64,000 nucleotides of DNA from Populus alba (Eukaryota; Streptophyta; Magnoliopsida; Malpighiales; Salicaceae). Numbering within the stretch: the first letter of the stretch is position 1; every line of letters starts with the position of its first letter. The position numbers were made by a program, and so were the translations under genes. The notes beneath the pieces were generated by a model. The model was not told the DNA's origin and searched no databases. It saw nothing but the letters and a program-made list of their open reading frames with translations. Shown one piece after another: positions 47,128 to 58,555 of this stretch. Location: contig NC_133287.1 in NCBI RefSeq assembly GCF_005239225.2, positions 6,615,493-6,679,492 of the forward strand, in the 5' to 3' direction.

Positions 47128-47643
47128 TAATGACTAAATAATTTCCAAGCAGTTTCATTGCTTGTTCAACGAGTCACGATTTCACACACAAAACTTTGAA
47201 AAATTCAAAGATAATTATTACACTGTTTCTGGGCGAACAGTACTGATAAAGACGCATTTAGCTTTCTTTAATTTTTATACTTAGATTTACTTCTTGATCC
47301 ATCAAAAATTTGAAGAACATAATATAGGAGTCCTTGAGATGGAGGAAATTGTTTATATAACAAATTATATATATATATTGTGACCATATTTAGGTCTTGT
47401 TCAATTGTAAGAAAATGCAAAGTAAAAAAATATGTTTTTCTTAATTTTATGAGAGAATGGAAATCAATAATATATTGTGTTATATGATTACTAAACGCGT
47501 TATTAATTTGCAAACTAGTTTAGATAATTAATAATTGATTTGTGAATATTGACCCGTTCCTGAGTTATGATAAGTGCAAAATAGAGTTCAGGTATGCCTG
47601 TTGATGAGTTTTCAAGGATCTAATCGATAGCTAATAGCTAAAA

Positions 47644-47825
47644 TGGTATTTGAGAGTCTGATTGTATTGTTTTTTAAAATTTTTTTTAAAAAAAAATATA
47701 TCAAAATAATATTTTTTTTTTAAATCAATTTTAATATTAGTATATTAAAATAATTTAAAAATATAAAAAAATATTGATTTAAAATTAAAAAAAATAATTT
47801 TTTTTTAAATAACAAATATATCCTA
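47644..47825. mobile_element. Short AT-rich non-autonomous element
   Basis: 'ggtatttgagagtctgattg' start, internal 'tattaaaataatttaaaaat', end 'aacaaatatatcctaaatgc'. Same family as 10576 and 44632. Confidence 0.5.
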
Positions 47826-48554
47826 AATGCCTAGTTGTGCAGACAAGGACATGTCTAATGACTTGACAAGGCAACTAATGCATTGAAGGCTTTAAGATAG
47901 CTGCTAGGATCGAAGAAGCTTTCAACCAATGCTCGTACAGGATGATTGATGCTTCTTTTTTTTCTTTTTCTTTTTTGGTTAAGATAATATAGATAGATAA
48001 ATATGATATCAATGCAGAAGAAAATAAGTATGATTTTTTTTTTAACTAAAATAACATTATTTTGATTAAAAAAAAATGATTCAGTCACAACCCCAGAACC
48101 TGAACTTTAGACCAGGTTGGGTTTAAAAACTATAACCTCTCCAATAAAATAACCATTCTTTTTAATTGCTTTAAGTTTGGATTTTACCATTTTAATTTTA
48201 TTCTCCAAATACCCATAAATGCTAGAGTTTCATTCAATTAATAAGATAGAATATGTGTGGCATGTTAGAGAAAGGGATGCCCACATCTGCTTTAAGTTAG
48301 AATAAAATGAATTGTGCATCAACCAACAATCAGGGCCATTAGATCATGTTTCGGATGAAGCCAATCACAGCCGTCTGATAAAATAAAAGTGGTCACTGGT
48401 CCATAAGCAATAGGTGTACCAGATCGCCATACATCTCCCACCTCTGGCCACCTCACATCGCAGAACCACCACGAAATCACCTTGACATTGGAGGTTTTTT
48501 TTTAAAAAAATGTTTTTTATTTTAAAAAATATTTTTCAACGCGGTGTCAAAACT

Positions 48555-48712
48555 GCCTTGATTCTTTTGTGTACAAGACCGACAACGCAAATTAATATGA
48601 AGAAGTCAATTAACAGAAACATACTTTTATCCCATGCAGTTCCTCTTATTTTCCTCATCGATTCCTGTCAAGGTTGTAGAAAAGTGCTTTCAGTAATTAT
48701 GATCATCTAGAA
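48555..48712 (-). pseudogene. Duplicated fragment of the GEM-like gene (exon 4 edge plus intron 3)
   Basis: 'ttcttttgtgtacaagacc' and the following 'caacgcaaattaatatga...caattaacagaaacat...tgtcaaggttgtag' match 46044-46170, which covers the 5' edge of exon 4 and the adjoining intron. No coding capacity remains. Confidence 0.6.
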
Positions 48713-49196
48713 AAGTACAAGTGATATTAGGCAATCAAAGTACATCTCTGATTTTTTTTTTTTTAAGTCGTATGAATTTCAATCCTTCAATGTAAAGTTT
48801 TATTTTGGTAGAATCAAATAGTAAAAAAATTAAAAGAGATGATTTAGAACAGAATCAGGTGGTGTTTCTATGTCTCTGCTGTGAACTTTCTTTAAGAAAC
48901 CAATAAAAAAGAAAGAAAGTATGCGATATATATTCAACGCGAAAGAAAGAATTAGGTCGTTTGACTAGAGTTTGAGAAGAATGTGGTGGGAGAAAGAAAC
49001 CATCATATCCTGGAGTTTTCAAGCCCTTCTATCTATCAGCATTTATGCAGATCCCAACATGTTTTTGGTTGAAACCTTTCTGCTACATTTCTGATCATTC
49101 TTCCACTTCTGAAACTAGACGAAGCTGGGAAAGGCAACCTGTTATGTGAAAAATCTAGATATCCTAGGTTCACCAACTCATTTTTGGACTAGGGAA

Positions 49197-49200
<4 letters not shown>

Positions 49201-49243
<43 letters not shown>

Positions 49244-49253
49244 GCACACACAC
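49201..49253. repeat. (TA)n(CA)n compound microsatellite
   Basis: About 17 TA units (49201-49234) followed by an interrupted CA run. Confidence 0.9.
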
Positions 49254-50319
49254 CTATTTTTGGGCATTTTAGCATTATAAATAGGATTACTAAGGTTTTT
49301 ATGTTTATTCGATGTGTGTTTTTGGTGAAATGGATAGAATATTGAGTTTTTTTGGATAAAAATATCCTAGACCTTGATTTTTAAATGTCGATCATGATCA
49401 GAAATTGTTACAAAAAAGGTGTGAGGCCTTCTTCCATTGGTCTAGCCACGCGGCTCATCCTTTTAAGTTCGTCTAGCCCCTTCATCTTTTATGTTTAGTT
49501 TTAATTTTCTTTTAAATTATTAAAATAATATTTTAAAAAATGATTCAATTGTTCCATAGTTTCTAAATAAGATTAAAGATTATTTTAGTAATATTTGAGT
49601 AATTCCAATTCAATTAATTCATGTTAATTTTTTTTATTAAATTTCATCATTCAGTATACTGAATTATAAATTGAATTTTTCATTTTTTTTATTAAAAATA
49701 TAATTCTACCCTGTAAGAATCATTTTTACAAGTTAACTATGATAAATTTACCCTTTTTCTTTTATTCTTTTTAATCTACTTGGTCAACAAAATTTGTCAA
49801 GAAAAATTCTACACAAATTAATTTAAAACCCAAGCTAATTGAATAGTTAGGTTAGAATTTAAGTTTAAACTGTTATAATTTAATAACAATGTCAAGATAT
49901 ACCGGTATAAATATTAATTTTTTTTACATGACACCCTATTGCGAAAGCACCCTATAGCAAAGGCACGGGCAATAAACTAAGTTTAGACCTAAGCCTAAAT
50001 AAAATAAATGGTTACCACCACAGCCTCCATTACTGAAAACTGCAGCAACCTAGGAAAGATTTGCAACCGGTGATCCTATCAATTAAAACCGCTTATTCAA
50101 AAACCTCACACAAAGTCTTAAAAATTCAGCAATATTCTACAGACAAGGACTGAGACCACGTGTATGGTGCCGAGGATAAATCATCAAAAGTTCACTTCTG
50201 ACATTTAATTTGTTACTACAACAGAAAACTATGGGATATGAAGACATTAATTGCCATACATCTTACTAGTGCCTGAAAATTAACAAGCTCCATGGAGAAG
50301 TTTCTCTACACTGTCTACC

Positions 50320-50598
50320 TTTCTGTAGTTAGCAGGGCAGACACTCCGTTTTCTTTTTGTAGATAAGCAATTTTAACTCTTCAATCATAATGCTTGTTAT
50401 CTTCAAAATATTAAGATCAATCACACCTTAAAGACAAAAAGCGAAATTCTACTACAGTGAATGAGGTGGTTGTTTTAGCCTGCTAAAAGACTTCCTAGCT
50501 TAATCCGCTCAACATCAATGAGTGAATTAGGTGGTTTTGCAGCTTTATCACAGCTTCGTCTCAAGATCAGGGAATAATTCATCTTCTGTCTCTATAAC
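50320..50598 (-). other. Probable 3' UTR exon of the FAM32A-like gene
   Basis: On the minus strand an acceptor 'cttggcag' (50599 onwards) precedes 'gttatagagacagaagatga'. It can pair with a good donor G|GTAATT (52215-52211) located one base after the FAM32A-like stop codon. The exon end is not determined. Splicing is inferred from sequence only. Confidence 0.4.
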
Positions 50599-52215
50599 CT
50601 GCCAAGTATTGGATACACACATTAATATGGATTGCAGCAAATTCTATAGCTTTAATTCAAACTGCTCAAAACCAATCAATTAAGCTCAACAACATCAGAA
50701 AAAGGGTAGTATGGAGACCCCAAAACTTTATGCCAGTACGTAATTAACTTTAACAGAAGCCTATAGGCACTGAGAAACCAAGTCAGGGAACAGTTAGAAC
50801 AAAGAATTCAAAAGCATAACAGAAAAATTCCCAGCCTCGCCTATAAAACCTAAATCTAGAAAGTCAAAAGCTAGAAAACTCTGAAAGCATGATCATCATG
50901 AACAGATTCTTTCACATCCATCATTTTAGCCTAGGATACATAATGGGTTTGAGGAAAATAGAATCCAAAAAACCAACACTAACAATAACAATAAATTAAA
51001 CAATATTACAAATAGTATTGGAAATGCAGGAGCCTAAGATGCTAAAAGATTTCCATTGACTCTGCATGGAGGTTAGAGGAAGACCCACTAAATCAGAACC
51101 CTTGCATATGATTCTTTGGTAAGCAGCCATTATATTTGGTAACCCTTTGAGGGGCCTTTCAGCATCCATTTAGGACTCCAAAAACTACACCCTAGCACAT
51201 GATTCTTCTTCGCCCTCCAATCCAAGGTCTTCACAAAAACTGATGGAAAAAATTGGAGCTTGCCTTCTGCTAGGTCATAGAATATCATGCAGATTCAAGT
51301 ATTGGATCTATCCTAATCCTTCTTTCACTTACTTTATGTTTCCAAAAACCCTTTTACATCCATCCATTGATTTCTCAATGAACATGACTCATTATCTTTG
51401 TTAAAACTAGGAGTCCTAAAGTAGATTTTGGTTCAATCTCGTTCATGGAGTCTAACTTTATTCCTAAAATAAGCTAATCTATCCAATTTTCGTTTTTTTT
51501 TAAAAAAAAAACTAATCACTATTTTCATGTTGAACTAAACCAACCAACCAGCCAAAATTCTTGATAAATAAATAAATATAGAATTGAAAAATGAATAGAA
51601 AATACAGAAAAGAGAAATAATTCCACAAGACAACAAAACCTAAGTAAAGTCAAAATCAGAACCCTTGCCACACAGATTTGATCAGCCATTAGATTTGGTA
51701 ATGGTAAAACCCACTTGCAACGCTTTGGGAAACTCATGGCATTCATATGCAGCTCTCTAAACTAAAACACAACCTGAGAACTGTTTTTAATTCTTCAATA
51801 CCCCCAAGTAAATGTCTGTGCTTTAATAGATAAACAAGTAGAAACTAGCCAGCCCCAAATTCTTAGTTGATATAAATTGTAGATCTATACCACAGTATTT
51901 ATCCTAATAATTCTTGTCTAGAAAATTCTATTATATGTTTCCAAAACCTTCCACATCTAGTGGGTAAGACCCTAAAATTGATTTGGTTCTTTATGCTTGT
52001 TTCATGGGGACACCCTTTATCCCTAAAAACAAATCAAAACATCACTGATAATTCTATTGCCACCTAAAAACCCTAAATTTTGATTACTTCAAACAAATCT
52101 CAAAACGTCACTAAATTATATTCCTAGACAAACCCTAATCATGACTCTAACAGCTTGTTCCTCCATCAACCTCTTAATAATTCTTAACATAAAAATCAAA
52201 TCAAATCAAAATTAC
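50599..52215 (-). other. Probable intron in the 3' UTR of the FAM32A-like gene
   Basis: GT...AG ends as described for the neighbouring exon. Its inside contains a degenerate internal duplication: about 51095-51160 resembles 51655-51730 ('aatcagaacccttgc...gccattatatttggtaa'), and 51295-51365 resembles 51885-51965 ('atgtttccaaaaccctt...acatc'). Confidence 0.4.
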
Positions 52216-52216
52216 C

Positions 52217-52549
52217 TCATTTACAGTAACGATCAGCTTTCTTCTTAACCCGATCATCAAGAGCATCTTCAACAGATTTCAAATCCTTCTTCTCGCTATA
52301 CCCAAACTTCTTCGTCTCCACAGGAAATAATTCCTCGTACTTCATTTTCTTCGCCGCGTCAATCGTATAAATTATCTCACCAGCATCAGATTCCAAATTC
52401 TCCGCCACTGGTGCGGCGTCCTCCACCGTGTCACCCACCGGCTTCTTCTTTTTCTTCCTTTTCTTTTCGATTCCTTTGCTTAGTGTTGCTAAGCTTCCTC
52501 CTTTGAAGGTGAGTCTCCCTCCTTTCACTCTCTCGTATGGATCCGACAT
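52217..52549 (-). CDS. FAM32A-like protein
   Basis: A small basic nuclear protein of 110 aa. The animal homologue FAM32A is a late spliceosome factor that helps exon ligation; a similar role in plants is plausible but inferred. The coding part is one exon. It starts 'MSDPYERVKGGRLTFKGG', has a lysine-rich nuclear-signal-like run at 29-36 (KKRKKKKK), an acidic linker (about 40-58), and the strongly conserved C-terminal block from about 66 to 110, including 'KYEELFPVETKKFGY' and the final 'ALDDRVKKKADRYCK'. Length fits the family. The stop TGA sits one base before a good splice donor, so the 3' UTR probably continues at 50598. A telomere-box-like 'ttagggtt' lies upstream of the ATG (about 52636-52645), common in genes for basic cell functions. 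Confidence 0.92.
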   Translation of the reverse strand: MSDPYERVKGGRLTFKGGSLATLSKGIEKKRKKKKKPVGDTVEDAAPVAENLESDAGEIIYTIDAAKKMKYEELFPVETKKFGYSEKKDLKSVEDALDDRVKKKADRYCK

Positions 52550-52649
52550 CGTTTTCGCTCTCGCTCTATCGTTTCTGTTTCGCCAAGGGACTAGAAGAGC
52601 AGAGACAGTTTTATTATTATTTTTATTATCTTGAGGAACCCTAATTTAC

Positions 52650-55600
52650 TTTTTCGCCCCTATTATATGTGATGTTTTGGAGAAACGACATCGTTTTCCA
52701 TGCCCTACAATTATAATTATAATTATAATTATTACACTATAAACTAAAAAGGAAAACAACAGAATTTCACTGTTTTTTTTTTATTATTTTTATTTTTACT
52801 GTGGGCTGTGAGAGAGTTGCATTGTGGACTGTGTTATTCTTTTTTTTTTATTATTATTGTTTTTAAATATTATTTTTTAAAAAATTATCTTTCCATGCTA
52901 TGTTTATACAATTATAAGGCTCTTAGTTATTTTCTGGTCGCGTGTTATATCTTATTGCTTATGCAACTGAATATCCATATTAAATTAGTTTGATGCTTGG
53001 TTTTATAAAATAATATTTAATTTTTAAATTAAAAAATTGAAACAAAAAAGATTATATTTGGAACAAAAATAAAGAGGCAACCCCTTTTTTTTAGTCTTTT
53101 TACTCTTAAAGAGGCATAAAAAAGTTCAATTCAGTACCTAATTTTTTTTGTCTTTAAGGTTTGGTCCTATTTTTTTTTAAGGATTTCACATTTTTTATCC
53201 CTCATCTTCATTAATTTTACATTTTAGTGCTTGAAGTCACAGGAATATATAGAAGAGAAAAAGTGGTTGATCGGCCACATTCTAACTAATAAAAAGACCA
53301 CATTCTAGCTAATAAAAAGGCATATTTTGGTATCATTGATTTTTTCTTGAAAAGAGGGTTTTAATTGAAGTGTTTTTAAGCTTTTATATGGCCGATAAAA
53401 AATAGAGTGTTTTAAGAAAAAAAAAATTTGATTTAGTTTTGTGTTTTTTAATCATTTTTTTAAAGTGTTTAAGGTTATAAATTGATTTATTTAGTTTAAT
53501 AGGGTGTTTATTAAGTGTTTTTATGTTAAAAATAGATGCAAAATAATTTTTTAGATCCAAAAAGTCTAGCCTGACTTTATGGGCACCTCTCTCATTATTG
53601 GTTCAGATTATGTGTCATATAAAACTAAAAATGATGTTTTTCATTTATTTTATTGTTATTTTTTTAATAAAGAAATTATTTACCCCTAAACATAAAAAAT
53701 AGAAGGCTAATCATGCAAGGTACTTGGAACTCTTTTGTATCAATTTGAACAAAATGTAGTGATTTTGAGTAAAAATTAATCAAAACTAAATTAGAGTTCT
53801 TGAGATGAAATTAGAGGAGAAGTAAATTTCTTAGAAATTAGGTTTTAAAAATCTTTGTAGATTGTTGTAAGAGAAAAATCATGTTGAAATAACAAAGAAA
53901 TTTGGATGGATAATGAAGTCTAAACGCCGGTAATTGAGAGACAAAAAAGGAGGTTTGATGTATTTGTATTATTCTTATAAATTGTATTAAAATTGTGATG
54001 ATTAAACACATGGATTATAGTTTTGATGAATAGTTCTATTTTTATATGATAAATATGAATTTTAATGTTTTAGGAATTTAATACCTTTGAGAAATTGATG
54101 AACTTAAAATGATTTTTAATTGTGTTTATGCCTATAGATGTATTTGTGATTGAAGTAAGATGGAATTAAATTCATGTTTATTTAGATGTAATTGAAACGA
54201 TATATAAAAAGAAATGAATTTATAAATTTTGGATAAATAATTGAGTAAAATTATAATAGATATTACGATGAATGAAGAGTATTTTTTTGGATATAATAAT
54301 AATTGATTGAAAACCTGTCATTTTAAAGGATATTGTTGGAGGAGTTCAGCGTGTCAGAGGAGCAAGACATAACTAGACTATAGGTAGGCACTTTGTACAT
54401 TTCTTTAAATTTCTGCCACTTTGTGAAATTTTTAATTAATAAAAATATAGATATAAATATTGACATTGTACATGGAAGAGGAATGATGAATATGTAAGTT
54501 GTTAGAATTAATGGGTACGTAGTCATTATGGAATATTGGATTTTTTATTTTTGAATTGGAATGGTGGATTGATTGGCAATCAAGATAGGTTAATAGAGAA
54601 ATAAATATTCATTATGAAATATCAAAATTTTGGCTTCAGAATGAGGATGCCAAAAATATCAAAATTAGCATAAATAAATATTCATTATGAAATATCAAAA
54701 TCAAGTGGGTTTGTCAAAGAAAAAGGTATTCTTAAGGAATACCAGATTAGGAGTATCTGATTATGAATGTTAGATTGATTATAAATTAAGATGAGTAAGT
54801 TAAATACTGAAATGAGTTTATTATTTCTCTTAAATATTAAATGAAATAATAACTTATGATTTAATAAACGACATTGATTTAATAATTGGTAGATGCTACT
54901 TTTGTTTAGAATTAGAGATAAGTGGACTAGAAGGTTATGTAATTAAAATTTGGGATGTAATTATAGACATCTTCATTTTGTGATGTAATTAAGATGTAAT
55001 TGGATTAGTTTATCAATTAACCATCATTAGTTTTGTAATAGCTATTTTGTTTATGATACTTGAAACTTGTAAAACTAAAGTCTTAATTAAACATCATGAA
55101 TGCATGTTGTTGTATTTTTAGTTAAAAAAGCATAAAAGTAACTTGACTTGTATGTATAATTGAATGTTAGTTCATCATCATCATTAAAATTAATAAATAT
55201 CATCAATATTTTAAATTGATGAATATGATTATATAACATCCAAGATAACTGGAACAAAAGTGTAGTTATGAATTGGTGTAATTTATAAATAAAAAATGTG
55301 TTTGATTATGACGTGAATTAATGTTAACACTTCTTGAGATTTTTAAAATATAAAAAGAAACTTTATAATTAGATTGTAATAATTTCAATAAAAAGATATT
55401 AATTAGATTGTAATACTAGAAACTGAGTAAAACCTAAGTGTAAGGTTTTGGTATATTCAATCAACCGATTGAATTTCTAAATAAACTGGTCAATCATCTT
55501 GTCAACTAAGAAAAAAATTACACTGATTTCTTATTTAACATAAAGGAATTTCTACCCAAATGTTAGGGATGTTATAATTGGGTTTGATTTTTTATATATA

Positions 55601-56423
55601 AAAAAAAAATTATCTCAATTTTATTTATTGAGTCGTGGGTTAACATAGGTAGATTTAAATAAATTTTTATTTTTAATTTATCTACTTTTATTGTCTATTT
55701 TTTTTATTATATTATTAAATTAATCAAGTTTGTTGGATCTAACCCAGTTAATTGCTTGATTCTCATTTTTTTTTTTTTTTTAAAAAAGCACAACTAATAC
55801 TAGAGTTTTTTTTTTTTTTTTTTTACATTAGAAAAAATTTGGTCTAGTTTACAATATAATGCGAACCATCAATCTAGTAAAAAACTAATTTGTATGTAAT
55901 ATCTTTATTAATGAATATATTGTCTTTAGATCTGAATTTGTTTGCTTTATAACATCAGTGGTGTATGTTAGTAATTTGCTACTGAATCCTTCAACTTCTG
56001 AATTGTTTAGTAAAAGTTGAAAATATCAATGATGATCAAAGCATTAAATAAGTGCATGGTAATTAAGAGACATGCATGCCAAGGTTATTACAATTGAATA
56101 AGCTTATATTCAGTATAACTTTGACAAAATGATTTAAAATACTTTTAACTTTAACTCAGAAAAAAGTTATAAATATATTTTATTAAAAATAATTATTTTT
56201 ACATAATTTGAGTCAAAATTCTTATTTAATAAAAAATAAAAAAATATATATATCTTACAATTATGTTACACTCCTTGAAAACTTTTTTTTTTTATTAAAA
56301 AAAAGTTGCTTTGAATATTCTTACCAAAAAATGTTTTGTTTAGAAAGGAAAATTAATTAAAGAAGCTGAAGGATGACAAATTAAAACAATTTATTTATAT
56401 TTGACAAGGCCTTCCCCTACCTC
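52650..56423. other. AT-rich intergenic sequence, no gene recognised
   Basis: Very AT-rich, with many poly-A/T tracts. 53080-53640 resembles the noncoding part of degraded LTRs ('ttcagtaccta...tttggtcct...tttagtgctt'). No open frame of note. Confidence 0.5.
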
Positions 56424-58555
56424 CTATGACTTCTCATTATCCAAATCGCTGCTTCTGCTAACATAACATTTGCAGAAAACGACGTAAAATATCAAGCTGA
56501 GAACACTTAACAAGGCTAGAAGCCAGTAGTATTTGTCTAGACGGGCCTCTCTCATGTCATCAGAGAACCAGCTCTTGCCCCCTGTTGAAGATGTAAAATA
56601 TTCAACGAGCGAGATCAATAAGGCACTCAAGAAGCTTCCCACTCCAAATACACTAGTATACAGTGCAATTCCCATTGTTCTCATTCGGACAGGAACTTCG
56701 CTGTAGAAAAACTCTTGCATCCCTACAACAGTGAAGATATCCGAAATGCCTAGCAGGATGTACTGAGGTAGCAACCAAAATATGCTTAATGGAACTTCGG
56801 TTTCCATTTTCGGATCAACAACTTCCATCCTTTGTCCGATTTCGAGTCTCTTTGTTTCGACAAGAGCAGCTATGGCCATTGCTATGATAGATAGGACCAT
56901 CCCGATTCCCATTCTTTCAGTCACACTGATACCTTTTTCGTCGCGGGTAATCAGTCGTGCGAGTGGGATCAGCAACGCATCATAAAATGGCATCAGGAGG
57001 ATTATAGAAACTGTGATAGAACTTTGTAGAGTAGCAGGTGGGATCTTGAAGCTGCTGCCTACATTTCTCTTCATTGTCATTCCTTGTTTGGTAAAGAATG
57101 TGGTCGGCAGTTGAAAGATGACGGCGAACATTAGGAGCATCGACCATATCGGCAAAAGCCTTAATACTACTCTTCCGTTTTCTACCAGGTAGTTGATATC
57201 GCCGCCAGGCTTCTCCATCGATGCCTTGGCCTTGCCTGAGTTCTGACAAAGAGGTTTTTCTTGAAGCCTATAAACAAGCAAAAAGAGTAGCACTATTATA
57301 AGATATTTCAAAGCAAGGCTGGGTTGATTGACGATAAGAAAACATACTCTAGCTCAGCCACGTCTAGCTTGTTGCTTGACTGTGAGATTCTGCTATTCAT
57401 TAGTTTCGACACAGCTTCCTTAAGGGCTCGAAATATGTCCAGTGAAGACCTTTCAGAGATATTGTCATCCTGTTTATATGTATAAATTCTGCTACCACAC
57501 CAAAATAGTAAAATCGATGCTGTCATTGCGATTGTGGGAATGGCAAATCCGAGTGCCCAGCCAAACGTGTCTTGGATATAGGACATGACTGTGACACCTG
57601 CGAGGCTGCCACCGCAAACCCCAAAATACCACCATTGGAAGAACAAACTCTTCTTATTTGATTTCTGCTCATCTTTTGTGCACGGTAGCTCATCATCGTT
57701 CGGAATTTGATCTGCTCCAAAGGCTTGTAAAGACGGGTTATATCCACCTTGTCCTAGAGAAATCAAACAGAGTGACCAAAACAGGTATGAAGAGCTTATA
57801 TTGTTGGTGGGATGCCTTGCCCAAGCCAATGCTGTTGATGTCAAAGCCACAAGTCCCTTGAAAGAAGAAATCAAGAAGGTTAACAAAAGCATATTTACCA
57901 TGAAAAATCATAAACCAAAAACTGTGTAAGATTCTACAGTTGCAGAGGCAAATTTGTTCAAATCAATCAAGTTCTTGCTTACAAGTACATCAAATGGTAG
58001 CATTAATTTTACAAATAAGCACACAGTCAAGAATTTATGACATAATCACCAAAAGTTTTCCATAGTTGTCAGCTTAATGGTAAATTTTGCAGAATTTCAA
58101 GAGCAGAAATGAATGGGAAAAAAAAAAAAAAAAAAAAAAAAAACAGAAAGTACTAACCACATATAGAAAGGAAGAGGTAAGAATGGTGGAATACCGATCC
58201 CAAGAATCAGCAAAGGATGCTACTAGAAGTGGTAACATGGATGTGAACCCACACCAATTATTTACTGTCTTGGCTGCAGCAGAGTTGCTCATCATAACAA
58301 CATCTGTGAGATAAGTTACCAGATTTGATGCCACCCCTTTGAATGCAAACCTCTCCATACCAGCTATCACTATCAAAGTGGAAAAACCATAATAAATTTA
58401 AATCAATTAACATGCTTTCTAGCATATTCTTCAAGTTTGAGCAAAATACTTCATCTGGGAAAATCCTAAGAAGATGTTCTATAAGAGAAAAATACACTAC
58501 CTATGAGGAGAAAACATGACCTGTTCAGTCCTTTTGGCTTCTGCCCACTGGCCAT
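56424..58555 (-). CDS. NRT1/PTR family transporter, NPF5.5-like (four exons)
   Basis: Plasma-membrane type transporter of the proton-coupled NPF (peptide/nitrate) family, most like Arabidopsis NPF5.5, described as a nitrate transporter affecting seed nitrogen. Exons: 58555-58501, 58369-58158, 57856-57348 and 57267-56424; joined 1620 nt, 539 aa, with consistent phases and GT-AG introns. Landmarks: N-terminus '[18 protein letters not shown]', TM1 '[20 protein letters not shown]', 'SLQAFGADQ' (FGADQ at 135-139), '[20 protein letters not shown]', central loop to about 290, then '[16 protein letters not shown]' and '[20 protein letters not shown]'. About 12 hydrophobic segments are expected. The length is normal. 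The first Glu of the ExxER coupling motif is Ala (residue 21). The very short first exon (18 codons) was placed by its match to the family start. Intron 2 contains a long poly-A run. Confidence 0.9.
58118..58143 (+). repeat. Poly-A tract in intron 2 of the NPF gene
   Basis: An almost pure A run on the plus strand (T run on the coding strand), about 15-40 bases inside the donor side of the intron. Confidence 0.9.

Larger units (their letters stand above)
47131..50319. other. Intergenic, AT-rich, between the GEM-like and FAM32A-like genes
   Basis: No gene supported. Contains a short AT element (47644-47825), a duplicated piece of the GEM-like gene (48555-48712), a TA/CA microsatellite (49201-49253), and a 17-bp direct repeat in 'caccctattgcgaaag' and 'caccctatagcaaagg' (about 49932-49965), which looks like the end of a degraded element. 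Confidence 0.45.

Noticed and set aside
46909..47130. Plus-strand open frame antisense to GEM-like exon 1
   Set aside because: It overlaps the first exon and promoter of the GEM-like gene on the other strand and has no recognised domain.
57523..57747. Second minus-strand open frame inside NPF exon 3
   Set aside because: A shadow of the true reading frame, which matches the NPF family continuously.
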